Source: Blautia parvula
GTDB lineage: Bacteria > Bacillota > Clostridia > Lachnospirales > Lachnospiraceae
Length of the DNA stretch: 64,000 nucleotides
NCBI RefSeq assembly: GCF_020215665.1
Contig: NZ_CP084061.1
Span: 1,954,001 to 2,018,000 of the forward strand
Reading direction: 5' to 3'
In this document: positions 43,680 through 50,961 of the stretch, piece after piece
Numbering within the stretch: the stretch's first letter is position 1
Layout of the letters: each line of letters starts with the position of its first letter
Position numbers and translations under genes: made by a program
The notes under the pieces: model-generated
What the model was told of the DNA's origin: nothing
Database searches by the model: none
What the model saw: the letters and a program-made list of their open reading frames with translations, nothing else

Positions 43680-44671
43680 CACCAAAAGAAAATTTCCTGG
43701 AAACCCTGAAAAAGGACGGAAAACCGGACCGCCTGGTCAATCAATATCAGCCCTTTGTCCCGATCATGAATGATCCCCTGCAGAAATTCACCAGAGGAAA
43801 CCGTGTACGTGGAAAAACTTCCGTGGACCGCTGGGGAACGGAGATTCTCTTCCCCGAAGACGCTCCCGGCCCCATGCCCCATGTCACGGAAGCCAATAAA
43901 GTGTGTCCGGATGTGACCCGGTGGCAGGAATCCGTAAAAGTCCCGGACCTTATCGCCAACTGCAGCGACGGATGGGAAGACGCCCTCAGCGCCGCATCCC
44001 AGGTGGACCGCAGCGAAAAACTGGTTCTCGGCTTTATGGGTACCGGAATCTTTGAGCAGAGCCATTTTCTCATGGGCTTTGAGGATGCCCTGATGAATCT
44101 TCTTCTGGAGCCGGAATCCATGCAGGAGCTGGTGGACGCCATTGCGGAATACCGTTTCCGGTATGCCAAACTGCTGGTTGACAATCTGCACCCGGATATC
44201 ATCCTGTCACACGATGACTGGGGTTCCAAGACCAGCCTGTTCATGCAGCCTGACATCTGGAGGCAGTTCTTCAAAGAGCACTACCGACGCATTTACGGAT
44301 ATATGCACGACCACGGTGTTCTGGTCATGCACCATGCAGATTCCTTCCTGGAACCTATTGTTGAGGACATGGCAGAGATTGGTGTGGATGTATGGCAGGG
44401 CGTGCTGCCGGAAAATGACATTTTAAAACTGCAGAAGCAGCTTGACGGCCGCATGACTCTCATGGGAGGCATTGACGCCACCATAGACCGTGAGGACGCC
44501 ACGGAGGAAGAAATACGCGCAGATGTCCGGAGGGCCTGCAGCACTTACGGACCGGGCGGACACTTCATCCCCTGCATGACCTACGGCCTTGCCGGTACCA
44601 TTTATCCCAAGACAGACGAGATCATCGCCGACGAGATTGAAGCTTACAACAGGGAAACCTATCATATCTGA
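43673..44671 (+). CDS. URO-D family protein lacking the HxC metal motif
   Basis: A 332-residue partner of the same fold. It has 'LSHDDWGSKTSLFM' like its neighbour, but the metal strand reads VMHHADSF (H220, H221, D223) where the neighbour has H-x-C-x-C. The C-terminal 'GGHFIPCMTYG' supplies another Cys. The two proteins may form a pair with different jobs, one binding zinc and one binding substrate, or this one may use a different metal. The start has GGAGGAATCAAA upstream, inside the end of the previous gene, so translation is coupled. A terminator follows. Confidence 0.8.
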   Translation: MLTPKENFLETLKKDGKPDRLVNQYQPFVPIMNDPLQKFTRGNRVRGKTSVDRWGTEILFPEDAPGPMPHVTEANKVCPDVTRWQESVKVPDLIANCSDGWEDALSAASQVDRSEKLVLGFMGTGIFEQSHFLMGFEDALMNLLLEPESMQELVDAIAEYRFRYAKLLVDNLHPDIILSHDDWGSKTSLFMQPDIWRQFFKEHYRRIYGYMHDHGVLVMHHADSFLEPIVEDMAEIGVDVWQGVLPENDILKLQKQLDGRMTLMGGIDATIDREDATEEEIRADVRRACSTYGPGGHFIPCMTYGLAGTIYPKTDEIIADEIEAYNRETYHI

Positions 44672-44687
44672 CGAAGCAGTCAAGAAT

Positions 44688-44730
44688 GCGGAAACGGGAA
44701 AACAGCATTTCCCGCTTCCGCTTATTTTTC
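44688..44730 (+). terminator. Terminator of the GPH/URO-D operon
   Basis: GCGGAAACGGGAAA (44688-44701) pairs with TTTCCCGCTTCCGC (44708-44721), with one mismatch, followed by TTATTTTT. Confidence 0.75.
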
Positions 44731-44811
44731 CATATATCATTGGAAACTTTGCACCCTTTTTCAGGAAATGTTATACTGTTGCCATACAAAAAGTAAAAGG
44801 AGAATCCGGCT

Positions 44812-46389
44812 TTGACAGAATTATCTTTCAATCCAGAGGAGAAAAACCGCCTATTCCGGCTGAACATGCAGATACTGGCGGACGCCTTCTCGGAGCATGA
44901 CCAGAATGTCACCTTCTATTCCCAGAATGACCGTCCCTGCCTGGAAGGTATACGCCTCTACAAAAAGGGAAAAAAACTGTATTCCCGGTATGTTTACCTG
45001 CTTCAAAGTGCGGATGTGGATCAGACGTTCCTCGATTACCGGGATGTTGATTTTATCGCTGTGGGACGTATTGATATCTCCTGTATCCATCCAAGCTGTC
45101 CTGTCATAGAGCTGAAAAGCGGCACCGACTTTCTGGATGCCTTTGAGCTGGTACAGGAAATTTTCGCCAAATACAGACAGTGGGACAGACGCCTGCAGTA
45201 TGCCCTTGCCAGTGAACATCCCCTGGATGAAATGCTGCTGGCGAGCCTGGGGCTCTTCGGCAATCCCATGTTCATCCACGACACTGATTTTTATATTCTC
45301 TCCTGTCCCAGATATGTACAGGGCATGACCGTCTGGGAGCGGGATTCACGGACGGGGCGCAGCATGGTCCCTCTCAGCCTGATCCATGACTTCAAGGCAG
45401 ACACCGAATATCTGGATACCCTCAGCAAAAAATCACCCGACCTTTTCTCCGCGGAACAGCGGGGCTACCGGATACTCTATGTGAATCTCTGGAACGGAAG
45501 CCGCTATGAGGGCCGCATCTGCGTGGATGAAATACAGAGTGAGATTCAGGAAGGCAACTATCTTGCCCTTGAATACCTGGGGCAGTCCATAGAGCTGGCG
45601 ATCAAGCACAAAAGTCTCTTTTATCTGAGCATGGGCAATGATATGGACCGCTTTTTCAATGAATACCTGGACGGCACCATCACGGACCCGCAGCGCATCC
45701 TCAATTACCTCTATTTCCTGCACTGGAAGCAGAATGACCGCTATCTCTGCCTGCGCCTGGAGACAGAGCAGAGGGATATCAATATGCTGTCCGCTGCCGC
45801 CACTCTGGGGCATATTGAGACGCAGATTCCCACGGGACACGCGTTCCTCTACCAAAACAGCATAGCTGTGGTGGTCAACCTGTCTTACGCCCATAATACC
45901 TCCTCTGAGGTCATCAGCAGCCTTGCGATCCTCATGCGGGAAGGCCTCCTGAAAATGGGTGCCAGCTCAGAGATCAGCGATTTCATGCTGGTCCCTCAGG
46001 GATACATCCAGGCCAGCGCAGCCCTGGATCTCGGCCGGAAAAGCGACAGCATGACCTGGTGCTACCGTTTTGACGACTACCTGCTGGAATATCTCCTGAA
46101 AAAAGGCAGGGAGGAAATCCCGCCCCAGCTTCTCTGCTCTGAAAAACTGCTTCTCCTGAAAAAATACGACGATAACAACAAAACAGACCTGTACCATACC
46201 GCCAAGGTCTATCTGGAGCTGGAACGCAATGTTCTGCAGACCGCAAAGGAGCTGTACATTCACCGCAGCACCCTCTTCTACCGTCTGGAGCGCATCCGGA
46301 AAATCGCCGGCATAGATTTCGAGGACAGCAGGGAACGGCTTACCCTCCGGCTGTCCTTCTATATCCTGGAACAGAAGCTGGAAACCTGA
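44812..46389 (+). CDS. PucR-type (CdaR) transcriptional regulator
   Basis: A 525-residue regulator. A long N-terminal sensory region of about 280 residues precedes a GGDEF-like PucR middle domain. The C-terminal PucR helix-turn-helix is clear: 'NVLQTAKELYIHRSTLFYRLERIRKI' region (residues about 475-500, with HRST-x-FYRLERI). The TTG start at 44812 has AAAAGGAG nine bases upstream. It lies just after the terminator of the GPH/URO-D operon and is the likely activator of it; PucR proteins usually control purine, amino-acid or sugar-acid catabolism. Confidence 0.88.
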   Translation: MTELSFNPEEKNRLFRLNMQILADAFSEHDQNVTFYSQNDRPCLEGIRLYKKGKKLYSRYVYLLQSADVDQTFLDYRDVDFIAVGRIDISCIHPSCPVIELKSGTDFLDAFELVQEIFAKYRQWDRRLQYALASEHPLDEMLLASLGLFGNPMFIHDTDFYILSCPRYVQGMTVWERDSRTGRSMVPLSLIHDFKADTEYLDTLSKKSPDLFSAEQRGYRILYVNLWNGSRYEGRICVDEIQSEIQEGNYLALEYLGQSIELAIKHKSLFYLSMGNDMDRFFNEYLDGTITDPQRILNYLYFLHWKQNDRYLCLRLETEQRDINMLSAAATLGHIETQIPTGHAFLYQNSIAVVVNLSYAHNTSSEVISSLAILMREGLLKMGASSEISDFMLVPQGYIQASAALDLGRKSDSMTWCYRFDDYLLEYLLKKGREEIPPQLLCSEKLLLLKKYDDNNKTDLYHTAKVYLELERNVLQTAKELYIHRSTLFYRLERIRKIAGIDFEDSRERLTLRLSFYILEQKLET

Positions 46390-46408
46390 TTTTCCCAAAT
46401 ATTCACTC

Positions 46409-46458
46409 AAAAAAAGGAACAGAAAACGGCAGCCTTAACCGTTCTCTGTTCCTTTTTA
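46409..46458. terminator. Bidirectional terminator
   Basis: AAAAAGGAACAGA and TCTGTTCCTTTTT pair almost perfectly, with inner AACGG/CCGTT. A and T tracts at both ends serve the convergent PucR and MATE genes. Confidence 0.85.
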
Positions 46459-47826
46459 TTATCTTCCTCTAAGCGGAGCAATCTTCTCCCTGTAAATCTT
46501 CTTATAGAAATACGCACTCAGCAATACAGATGCGATCTCCGCAATGGGTATGGACCACCACACAGCGGATAATCCTCCTACCTTTGCCAGAATCGCGGCT
46601 GCCGGCAGAATGATCAGAAGCTGTCTGGTCACGGATATGATCAGACTGTAGACACCATTTCCCAGAGCCTGGAACACGGAGCCCACAATGATACAGAATC
46701 CCGCGAACAGGAAGCTTAAGCAGATGATCCGAAGAGCCGGCACACCAATCGCCAGCATATCCTTGGAGGCATTGAACATACCCAGCAGCTGTGCCGGGAA
46801 GATCATGAACAGCGCCAGTCCCAAAAGCATGATGATCACCGCTGACGCAATGCTCAGATGGATTGTCTGGGTGATACGCTTCTTGTCCCCAGCCCCGTAA
46901 TTATAGGCAACAATGGGAACCATACCGTTGTTCAGACCGAACACAGGCATGAAGATAAAGCTGTTCAGCTTGAAATATACTCCGAATACGGCAGTTGCCG
47001 TTGTGGTGAACTGAATCAGGATCTTGTTCATTCCAAAGGTCATGACAGAGCCGATCGCCTGCATGATAATGGAGGGCACGCCTACAGAATAAATCACTTT
47101 GATAATTCTTCCTGACGGTCTGAAATGCCGCATACCGATATGAATGTCCTTGTTGAACTTCACATTGAAGAACATTGCCAGGAACATACCGCAGAACTGT
47201 CCTAAAACTGTAGCTGCCGCGGCTCCCGCAACCCCCATCTTCGGAAAACCGAGAAGGCCGAAGATTAAGATCGGGTCAAAGATAATATTGATGACAGCGC
47301 CCAGTCCCTGGGATATCATAGTGTAAAAAGTACGTCCTGTGGACTGCAGAAGACGCTCAAACATAACCTGCATATAGACAGCAAGGCAGAGGCCTGAAAT
47401 AATGGTCATATACTGGATTCCGTATTCCCGGATCTGCACATCCGAGGTCTGCATGTGGAAAAATGGCTTTGCCAGAGCAACTCCCAGCACTGCGAAGACC
47501 ACGCAGCTTATGAATGCCAGAAAGATACCGTTTTTCGCCGATTCATCCGCTGTTCTGAAATCTTTTTCTCCCAGACTTCTGGATAACACGGCATTGACAC
47601 CCACACCGGTACCCACTGCGATAGCGATCATAAGGCTCTGCACCGGAAAGACCAGAGAGACGGCAGTCAGCGCGTTCTCATTGATCTGTGCCACGAAAAC
47701 ACTGTCCACCACGTTGTATAAAGCCTGCACCAGCATGGACAATATCATGGGCAGAGACATCTGAAACAGAAGCTTCGGCACCGGCACGACTCCCATTTTA
47801 TTCTCTTGTACATTTGTTTCTGTCAT
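46459..47826 (-). CDS. MATE-family multidrug/metabolite exporter
   Basis: A 455-residue, 12-helix exporter of the MatE family with two homologous halves (about 20-220 and 240-440). 'PMILSMLVQALYNVVDSVFV' (family P-x-M-x-QALYNVVD start), 'VGTGVGVNAVLSRSLG' and 'GLNNGMVPIVAYNYGA' are typical of the DinF/NorM-like clostridial subgroup. It exchanges H+ or Na+ for organic cations or drugs; the substrate is unknown. Start 47826 (MTETNVQ) has AAAGGAA upstream. The mRNA leader carries two stable hairpins. Confidence 0.92.
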   Translation of the reverse strand: MTETNVQENKMGVVPVPKLLFQMSLPMILSMLVQALYNVVDSVFVAQINENALTAVSLVFPVQSLMIAIAVGTGVGVNAVLSRSLGEKDFRTADESAKNGIFLAFISCVVFAVLGVALAKPFFHMQTSDVQIREYGIQYMTIISGLCLAVYMQVMFERLLQSTGRTFYTMISQGLGAVINIIFDPILIFGLLGFPKMGVAGAAAATVLGQFCGMFLAMFFNVKFNKDIHIGMRHFRPSGRIIKVIYSVGVPSIIMQAIGSVMTFGMNKILIQFTTTATAVFGVYFKLNSFIFMPVFGLNNGMVPIVAYNYGAGDKKRITQTIHLSIASAVIIMLLGLALFMIFPAQLLGMFNASKDMLAIGVPALRIICLSFLFAGFCIIVGSVFQALGNGVYSLIISVTRQLLIILPAAAILAKVGGLSAVWWSIPIAEIASVLLSAYFYKKIYREKIAPLRGR

Positions 47827-47864
47827 ATAAGACTTCCTTTCCTTTATGTATTTCCCCCGGCAGA

Positions 47865-47919
47865 ATATAGGAGACAAAGTTTCCTATATCATGAAATAAG
47901 AGTCTGCCGAAGCAGACTC
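47865..47919 (-). promoter_or_regulatory. Structured leader of the MATE gene
   Basis: Two hairpins in the 110-base leader: arms ATATAGGA (47865-47872) and TCCTATAT (47882-47889), and arms GAGTCTGC (47900-47907) and GCAGACTC (47912-47919). Read on the minus strand, the second has a TTCG tetraloop. It matches no riboswitch consensus I know. Confidence 0.5.
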
Positions 47920-47941
47920 ATCTATCTTTCCTACCGTCTCT

Positions 47942-47970
47942 AGTTTAAAGGAATTAAAAAATATTGTCAA
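47942..47970 (-). promoter_or_regulatory. MATE gene promoter
   Basis: On the minus strand, TTGACA (47965-47970), a 17-base spacer and TAAACT (47942-47947). Confidence 0.6.
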
Positions 47971-48048
47971 TCCATTATTCTGTCTTTTTCTGAAAGCTTT
48001 TCTGCAACAGAGTGTAGAAGTGTCACGGGACTGTACGGTTCTGTCAGC

Positions 48049-48120
48049 GTAACGATTCAGCCAGCTGAATCGTTACGGGTATTCGCCCATTAAAAATCGC
48101 TTCGCGATGGGGCGAATACC
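48049..48120. repeat. Two adjacent palindromic elements
   Basis: GTAACGATTCAG (48049-48060) and CTGAATCGTTAC (48065-48076) pair perfectly around CCAG. Next, GGTATTCGCCC (48078-48088) and GGGCGAATACC (48110-48120) pair perfectly and enclose an inner ATCGC/GCGAT hairpin. The second unit recurs in altered form at 50308-50356. Confidence 0.8.
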
Positions 48121-48183
48121 TGCCGCCACTACTCTTTTGCACGGTCAGCGCAGCAAATGCGCAGACCTGACTGAACAGTTACC
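48112..48183 (-). repeat. 72-bp dispersed repeat, copy 2
   Basis: Reverse complement of 2245-2316 with two mismatches. It begins three bases after the stop codon of the PHP gene and overlaps the palindromic unit at 48078-48120. Confidence 0.85.
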
Positions 48184-48185
48184 TG

Positions 48186-49025
48186 TCAGCTTTCTTTTAT
48201 TTTCTCCCACACGGAATAAGGGATTTTTAAATTCCCCATTCCGCTTCCCAGATCAATATGCGGTTTGTTCGTACCATGAAAATCACTGCCTCCCGAAATG
48301 CAAAGAGACAGTTCTTTTGCAAGCCTTATCATGTTTCTCTCCTCAAAAGGCTTGTACGTGGAATACATGGCTTCCAGCCCGTCAAGTCCGGCCTTTTTCA
48401 GCTCCTTCACAGCTCGGATCAGTCTGTCGTCTATAAAACGGCACAGCACAGGATGGGCAAAGACTGCCTTGCCGCCCCCTTCATGTATGAGCCGTATGGC
48501 CTGGGCCGGCGTCACCTTCTCCCTGGGCACATAACAGCAGGCTCGGTCCCCCAGGTATCTGTCAAAAGCCTCACTGACAGAACCCACATATCCGTGCTCA
48601 AACAAAAATCTCGCAAAATGTGCCCTGGTCCACACACTATCCGGAAATGCTTCCTTCATCGCCTCGTATGTGATATCCATACCGTGTTCGTTCAGCCGCT
48701 CTATCATTTTAATATTTCTGGCATCTCTTGACTGCTGGAAGTAAGTCAGCTCTTTCCTGAAATGTGTGTCCTTCCAGTCAATCCCCAGCCCCACAATGTG
48801 CACATCCTTCCCCCACCAGGTCGTGGACAGCTCAATCCCGGGAATCACTTCCAGCAAAGTTCCCTCTGCCGCCTCCATGGCCTCCTCTATCCCGTCCATG
48901 GTATCGTGGTCAGTCAGTGCAATGGCCCGCAGCTCCTTTTCCAGAGCATACGCAATCAGCTCTTTCGGCGTATAAGTGCCGTCAGAAGCGTTTGAGTGTG
49001 TGTGCAGATCTATCAAATCTCTCAT
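48186..49025 (-). CDS. PHP-domain phosphoesterase
   Basis: A 279-residue PHP-fold metal-dependent phosphoesterase. Metal-binding motifs are visible: 'DLHTHSNASDG' (5-15), 'ALTDHDTMDG' (about 37-46), a central 'EVIPGIELST' and the late 'SGGSDFHGTNKPH' (about 252-264). It is similar to RNase AM/YciV and 3',5'-nucleotide bisphosphate phosphatases, so it may degrade short RNAs or pAp; this is not decided by sequence. It has CAGGAG upstream and stands alone on the minus strand. A dispersed repeat touches its 3' end. Confidence 0.9.
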   Translation of the reverse strand: MRDLIDLHTHSNASDGTYTPKELIAYALEKELRAIALTDHDTMDGIEEAMEAAEGTLLEVIPGIELSTTWWGKDVHIVGLGIDWKDTHFRKELTYFQQSRDARNIKMIERLNEHGMDITYEAMKEAFPDSVWTRAHFARFLFEHGYVGSVSEAFDRYLGDRACCYVPREKVTPAQAIRLIHEGGGKAVFAHPVLCRFIDDRLIRAVKELKKAGLDGLEAMYSTYKPFEERNMIRLAKELSLCISGGSDFHGTNKPHIDLGSGMGNLKIPYSVWEKIKES

Positions 49026-49381
49026 ATGGATTCTCCTGTATCAGAAATAAACATCTTAATTTTTTACAATATCAGTATAACAGAGAGGCAGGAAAGATAC
49101 AACGTTTCCTGCTGACGGCAGATAAGGAACAAACAAGGCAAAATCCTGTTGCGGTCCGCTAAACGATGTGTTAGAATAATGAAAAGCAAATTTTCTAAGT
49201 CATTTATCTGGTTTTGTATCCGATCAGGATTCAAAATATCTGTAAGCATTTCATTACAGCAGGTTTGTATTCTTTGACCTGTCTTTTCGGAAAATTCATG
49301 CTTTTCTCACACTATAGCAGGGGTTTTTCGGAAACTTTAAAACCTCCTGCACACATGAATTAAATAAGGAGGAGGATTTAC
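49026..49381. other. Intergenic region between divergent genes
   Basis: It holds start regions for the PHP gene (minus) and the PD-(D/E)XK gene (plus). The latter has an AGGAGGAGG stretch at about 49365-49373. No convincing small gene or structured RNA was seen. Confidence 0.4.
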
Positions 49382-50266
49382 ATGGACAAACCAAGAACAC
49401 ATGCACTGCAATGGCATCCTGCCTTTTATGCTGATATTCAGATTGAGCTGGAAGAAGAAGCAGGACTTCTGGTTTTTGAAAATGAACATCAGCTTGGGAC
49501 AAAGCCAAAGGAGATTGACGTACTGATTGTTAAAAAGGAGGTAGAAGTTCCTATACGAAAAAATATCGGAAGGATTTTTCGGAAGCATAATATCGTAGAA
49601 TACAAGAGTCCAACCGATTATTTAAGTATAGATGATTTCTATAAGGTTTATGGCTATGCCTGTTTTTACAAGGCAGATACGGCAAGGGCCGACAGTATTA
49701 AGATTCATGATATCACCATAACCTTCGTATGCCACCGTTATCCCCGCAGTTTGATACGGTATTTAACGGATGAAATAGGGTATCAGATCACCAGAGTTGA
49801 GGATGGTATTTATTATATTATCGGAGATAAAATCCCCATACAGTTGATCCTGACAAAGGAATTGTCAGAAAATCACAATTTATGGCTGAAAAATCTGACC
49901 GATAATCTGGAAGACCCAGAAATGGTAAATCGTTTAATCGAACAGTATGCAAAACATAAAGAAAATAGCCTGTATAAATCAGTAATGAATCTAATTGTCC
50001 GCGCTAACCAGGAAAAATTCAAGGAGGTAAAGGCCATGTGTGAAGCATTGGAAGAATTAATGAAAGATGAATTGGAAGCCAAAAAAGTAGAAGGAATAAC
50101 AGAAACTATTTTAGATCTGCTTTTTGAACTGGGCAGTGTACCTGAGCTACTGCAGTCTGAAATCATGAAGCAGAAGAATCCTGAAATTTTGAAACAATGG
50201 GTAAAATACGCCGCCAGGGCAGATACAGTTGAAGCATTTGAACAGAAAATCAGGAAGGCTGAGTAA
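49382..50266 (+). CDS. PD-(D/E)XK nuclease-fold protein
   Basis: A 294-residue protein of a family common in Lachnospiraceae and usually left as hypothetical. The nuclease core is visible: D46 in 'KEIDVLIVKK' and E73-x-K75 in 'IVEYKSPTDYLS', the D...E-x-K signature of PD-(D/E)XK enzymes. The C-terminal 80 residues are helical (coiled-coil-like 'EVKAMCEALEELMKDELEAK'). It shares a fold, but no obvious sequence identity, with the protein at 2328-3218. A strong GGAGGAGG precedes the start. It is a single gene, flanked by a dispersed palindrome; the AT content is raised. The target is unknown. Confidence 0.7.
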   Translation: MDKPRTHALQWHPAFYADIQIELEEEAGLLVFENEHQLGTKPKEIDVLIVKKEVEVPIRKNIGRIFRKHNIVEYKSPTDYLSIDDFYKVYGYACFYKADTARADSIKIHDITITFVCHRYPRSLIRYLTDEIGYQITRVEDGIYYIIGDKIPIQLILTKELSENHNLWLKNLTDNLEDPEMVNRLIEQYAKHKENSLYKSVMNLIVRANQEKFKEVKAMCEALEELMKDELEAKKVEGITETILDLLFELGSVPELLQSEIMKQKNPEILKQWVKYAARADTVEAFEQKIRKAE

Positions 50267-50307
50267 CAGCAGGATTACCGCTCTGCCTGTGGCTGAAAAT
50301 AAAGAAA

Positions 50308-50356
50308 GCAGGTATCCGCCCGATTGTGAAGCAATTTTTCATAGGGGAATACCTGC
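50308..50356. repeat. Palindromic element, variant of 48078-48120
   Basis: GCAGGTATCCGCC (50308-50320) pairs with GGGGAATACCTGC (50344-50356) at 11 of 13 positions, enclosing ATTG-TGAAG-CAAT. Aligned with the reverse complement of 48078-48123 it is about 75-80% identical, with paired changes in the inner stem. Confidence 0.7.
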
Positions 50357-50436
50357 ATTTCTATGCCGGTGTGCTTATATAAAGACATGATATCCGAAAA
50401 AATGATTCAAAAAAATAACTTTTTTCAAAAAAACTC

Positions 50437-50465
50437 TTGCATTTTGGAATAATATGTAGTATCAT
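50437..50465 (+). promoter_or_regulatory. Promoter of the tRNA-Glu cluster
   Basis: TTGCAT (50437-50442), a 17-base spacer and TATCAT (50460-50465), 40 bases before the first tRNA. Confidence 0.5.
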
Positions 50466-50505
50466 AATCAAGCGTCATGCGAAACGACAAAGCAAAACGC
50501 AGAAT

Positions 50506-50577
50506 GGTTCGTTGGTCAAGCGGTTAAGACGCCGCCCTCTCACGGCGGAAACAGGGGTTCGATTCCCCTACGAACTG
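50506..50577 (+). tRNA. tRNA-Glu (CTC), copy 1
   Basis: A 72-base cloverleaf: acceptor GGTTCGT with ACGAACT (first pair G-U), D stem GTC/GAC, anticodon stem CCGCC/GGCGG with loop CTCTCAC (anticodon CTC at 50539-50541) and T stem AGGGG/CCCCT. Discriminator G. No CCA is encoded. It reads GAG codons. Confidence 0.97.
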
Positions 50578-50612
50578 CTCATACAGTATGCTACAACAGA
50601 AAAGCGCAACAC

Positions 50613-50684
50613 GGTTCGTTGGTCAAGCGGTTAAGACGCCGCCCTCTCACGGCGGAAACAGGGGTTCGATTCCCCTACGAACTG
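50613..50684 (+). tRNA. tRNA-Glu (CTC), copy 2
   Basis: Identical in sequence to copy 1; the start is 107 bases later. The 35-base spacer after it is almost the same as the one before it. Confidence 0.97.
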
Positions 50685-50719
50685 CTCATACAGTATGCTA
50701 CAATTGAAAAGCGCAACAT

Positions 50720-50791
50720 GGTTCGTTGGTCAAGCGGTTAAGACGCCGCCCTCTCACGGCGGAAACAGGGGTTCGATTCCCCTACGAACTG
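50720..50791 (+). tRNA. tRNA-Glu (CTC), copy 3
   Basis: Third identical copy, again 107 bases on. A terminator follows. Confidence 0.97.
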
Positions 50792-50796
50792 CTAAG

Positions 50797-50828
50797 AAGA
50801 TTTCAGTGTTTATGCTGGAATCTTTTTT
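50797..50828 (+). terminator. Terminator of the tRNA cluster
   Basis: AAGATTTCAG (50797-50806) pairs with CTGGAATCTT (50814-50823), one G-U pair, followed by TTTT. Confidence 0.75.
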
Positions 50829-50842
50829 GTTATGTAAAAATA

Positions 50843-50886
50843 GCATGGCAGAACTCTTTCCCTTCCGGAATACTTTTCTGCCATGC
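50843..50886. terminator. Second inverted repeat between tRNA cluster and ppk
   Basis: GCATGGCAGAA (50843-50853) and TTCTGCCATGC (50876-50886) pair perfectly around 22 bases. It could back up either convergent terminator. Confidence 0.5.
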
Positions 50887-50898
50887 CATTTCCCTCGC

Positions 50899-50950
50899 CA
50901 AAAAAAGGCCGATATCCGAAGGCATGTCCTTCCCCGGATACCGGTCCTTT
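50899..50950 (-). terminator. Terminator of ppx-ppk
   Basis: AAAGG-CCGGTATCCG pairs with CGGATATCGG-CCTTT, with one bulge. Read on the minus strand, it ends in TTTTTTT. Confidence 0.8.
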
Positions 50951-50961
50951 TACATTCTTCT

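Noticed and set aside
42618-44671. Haem biosynthesis (hemE) for the two URO-D proteins
   Set aside because: Sequence motifs of true uroporphyrinogen decarboxylase are missing, and the neighbours are a transporter and a PucR regulator.
50506-50791. CRISPR-like array or repeated small ORFs across the tRNA cluster
   Set aside because: Each unit folds as a full tRNA-Glu, and the spacers are near identical rather than unique. The ORFs merely cross them.
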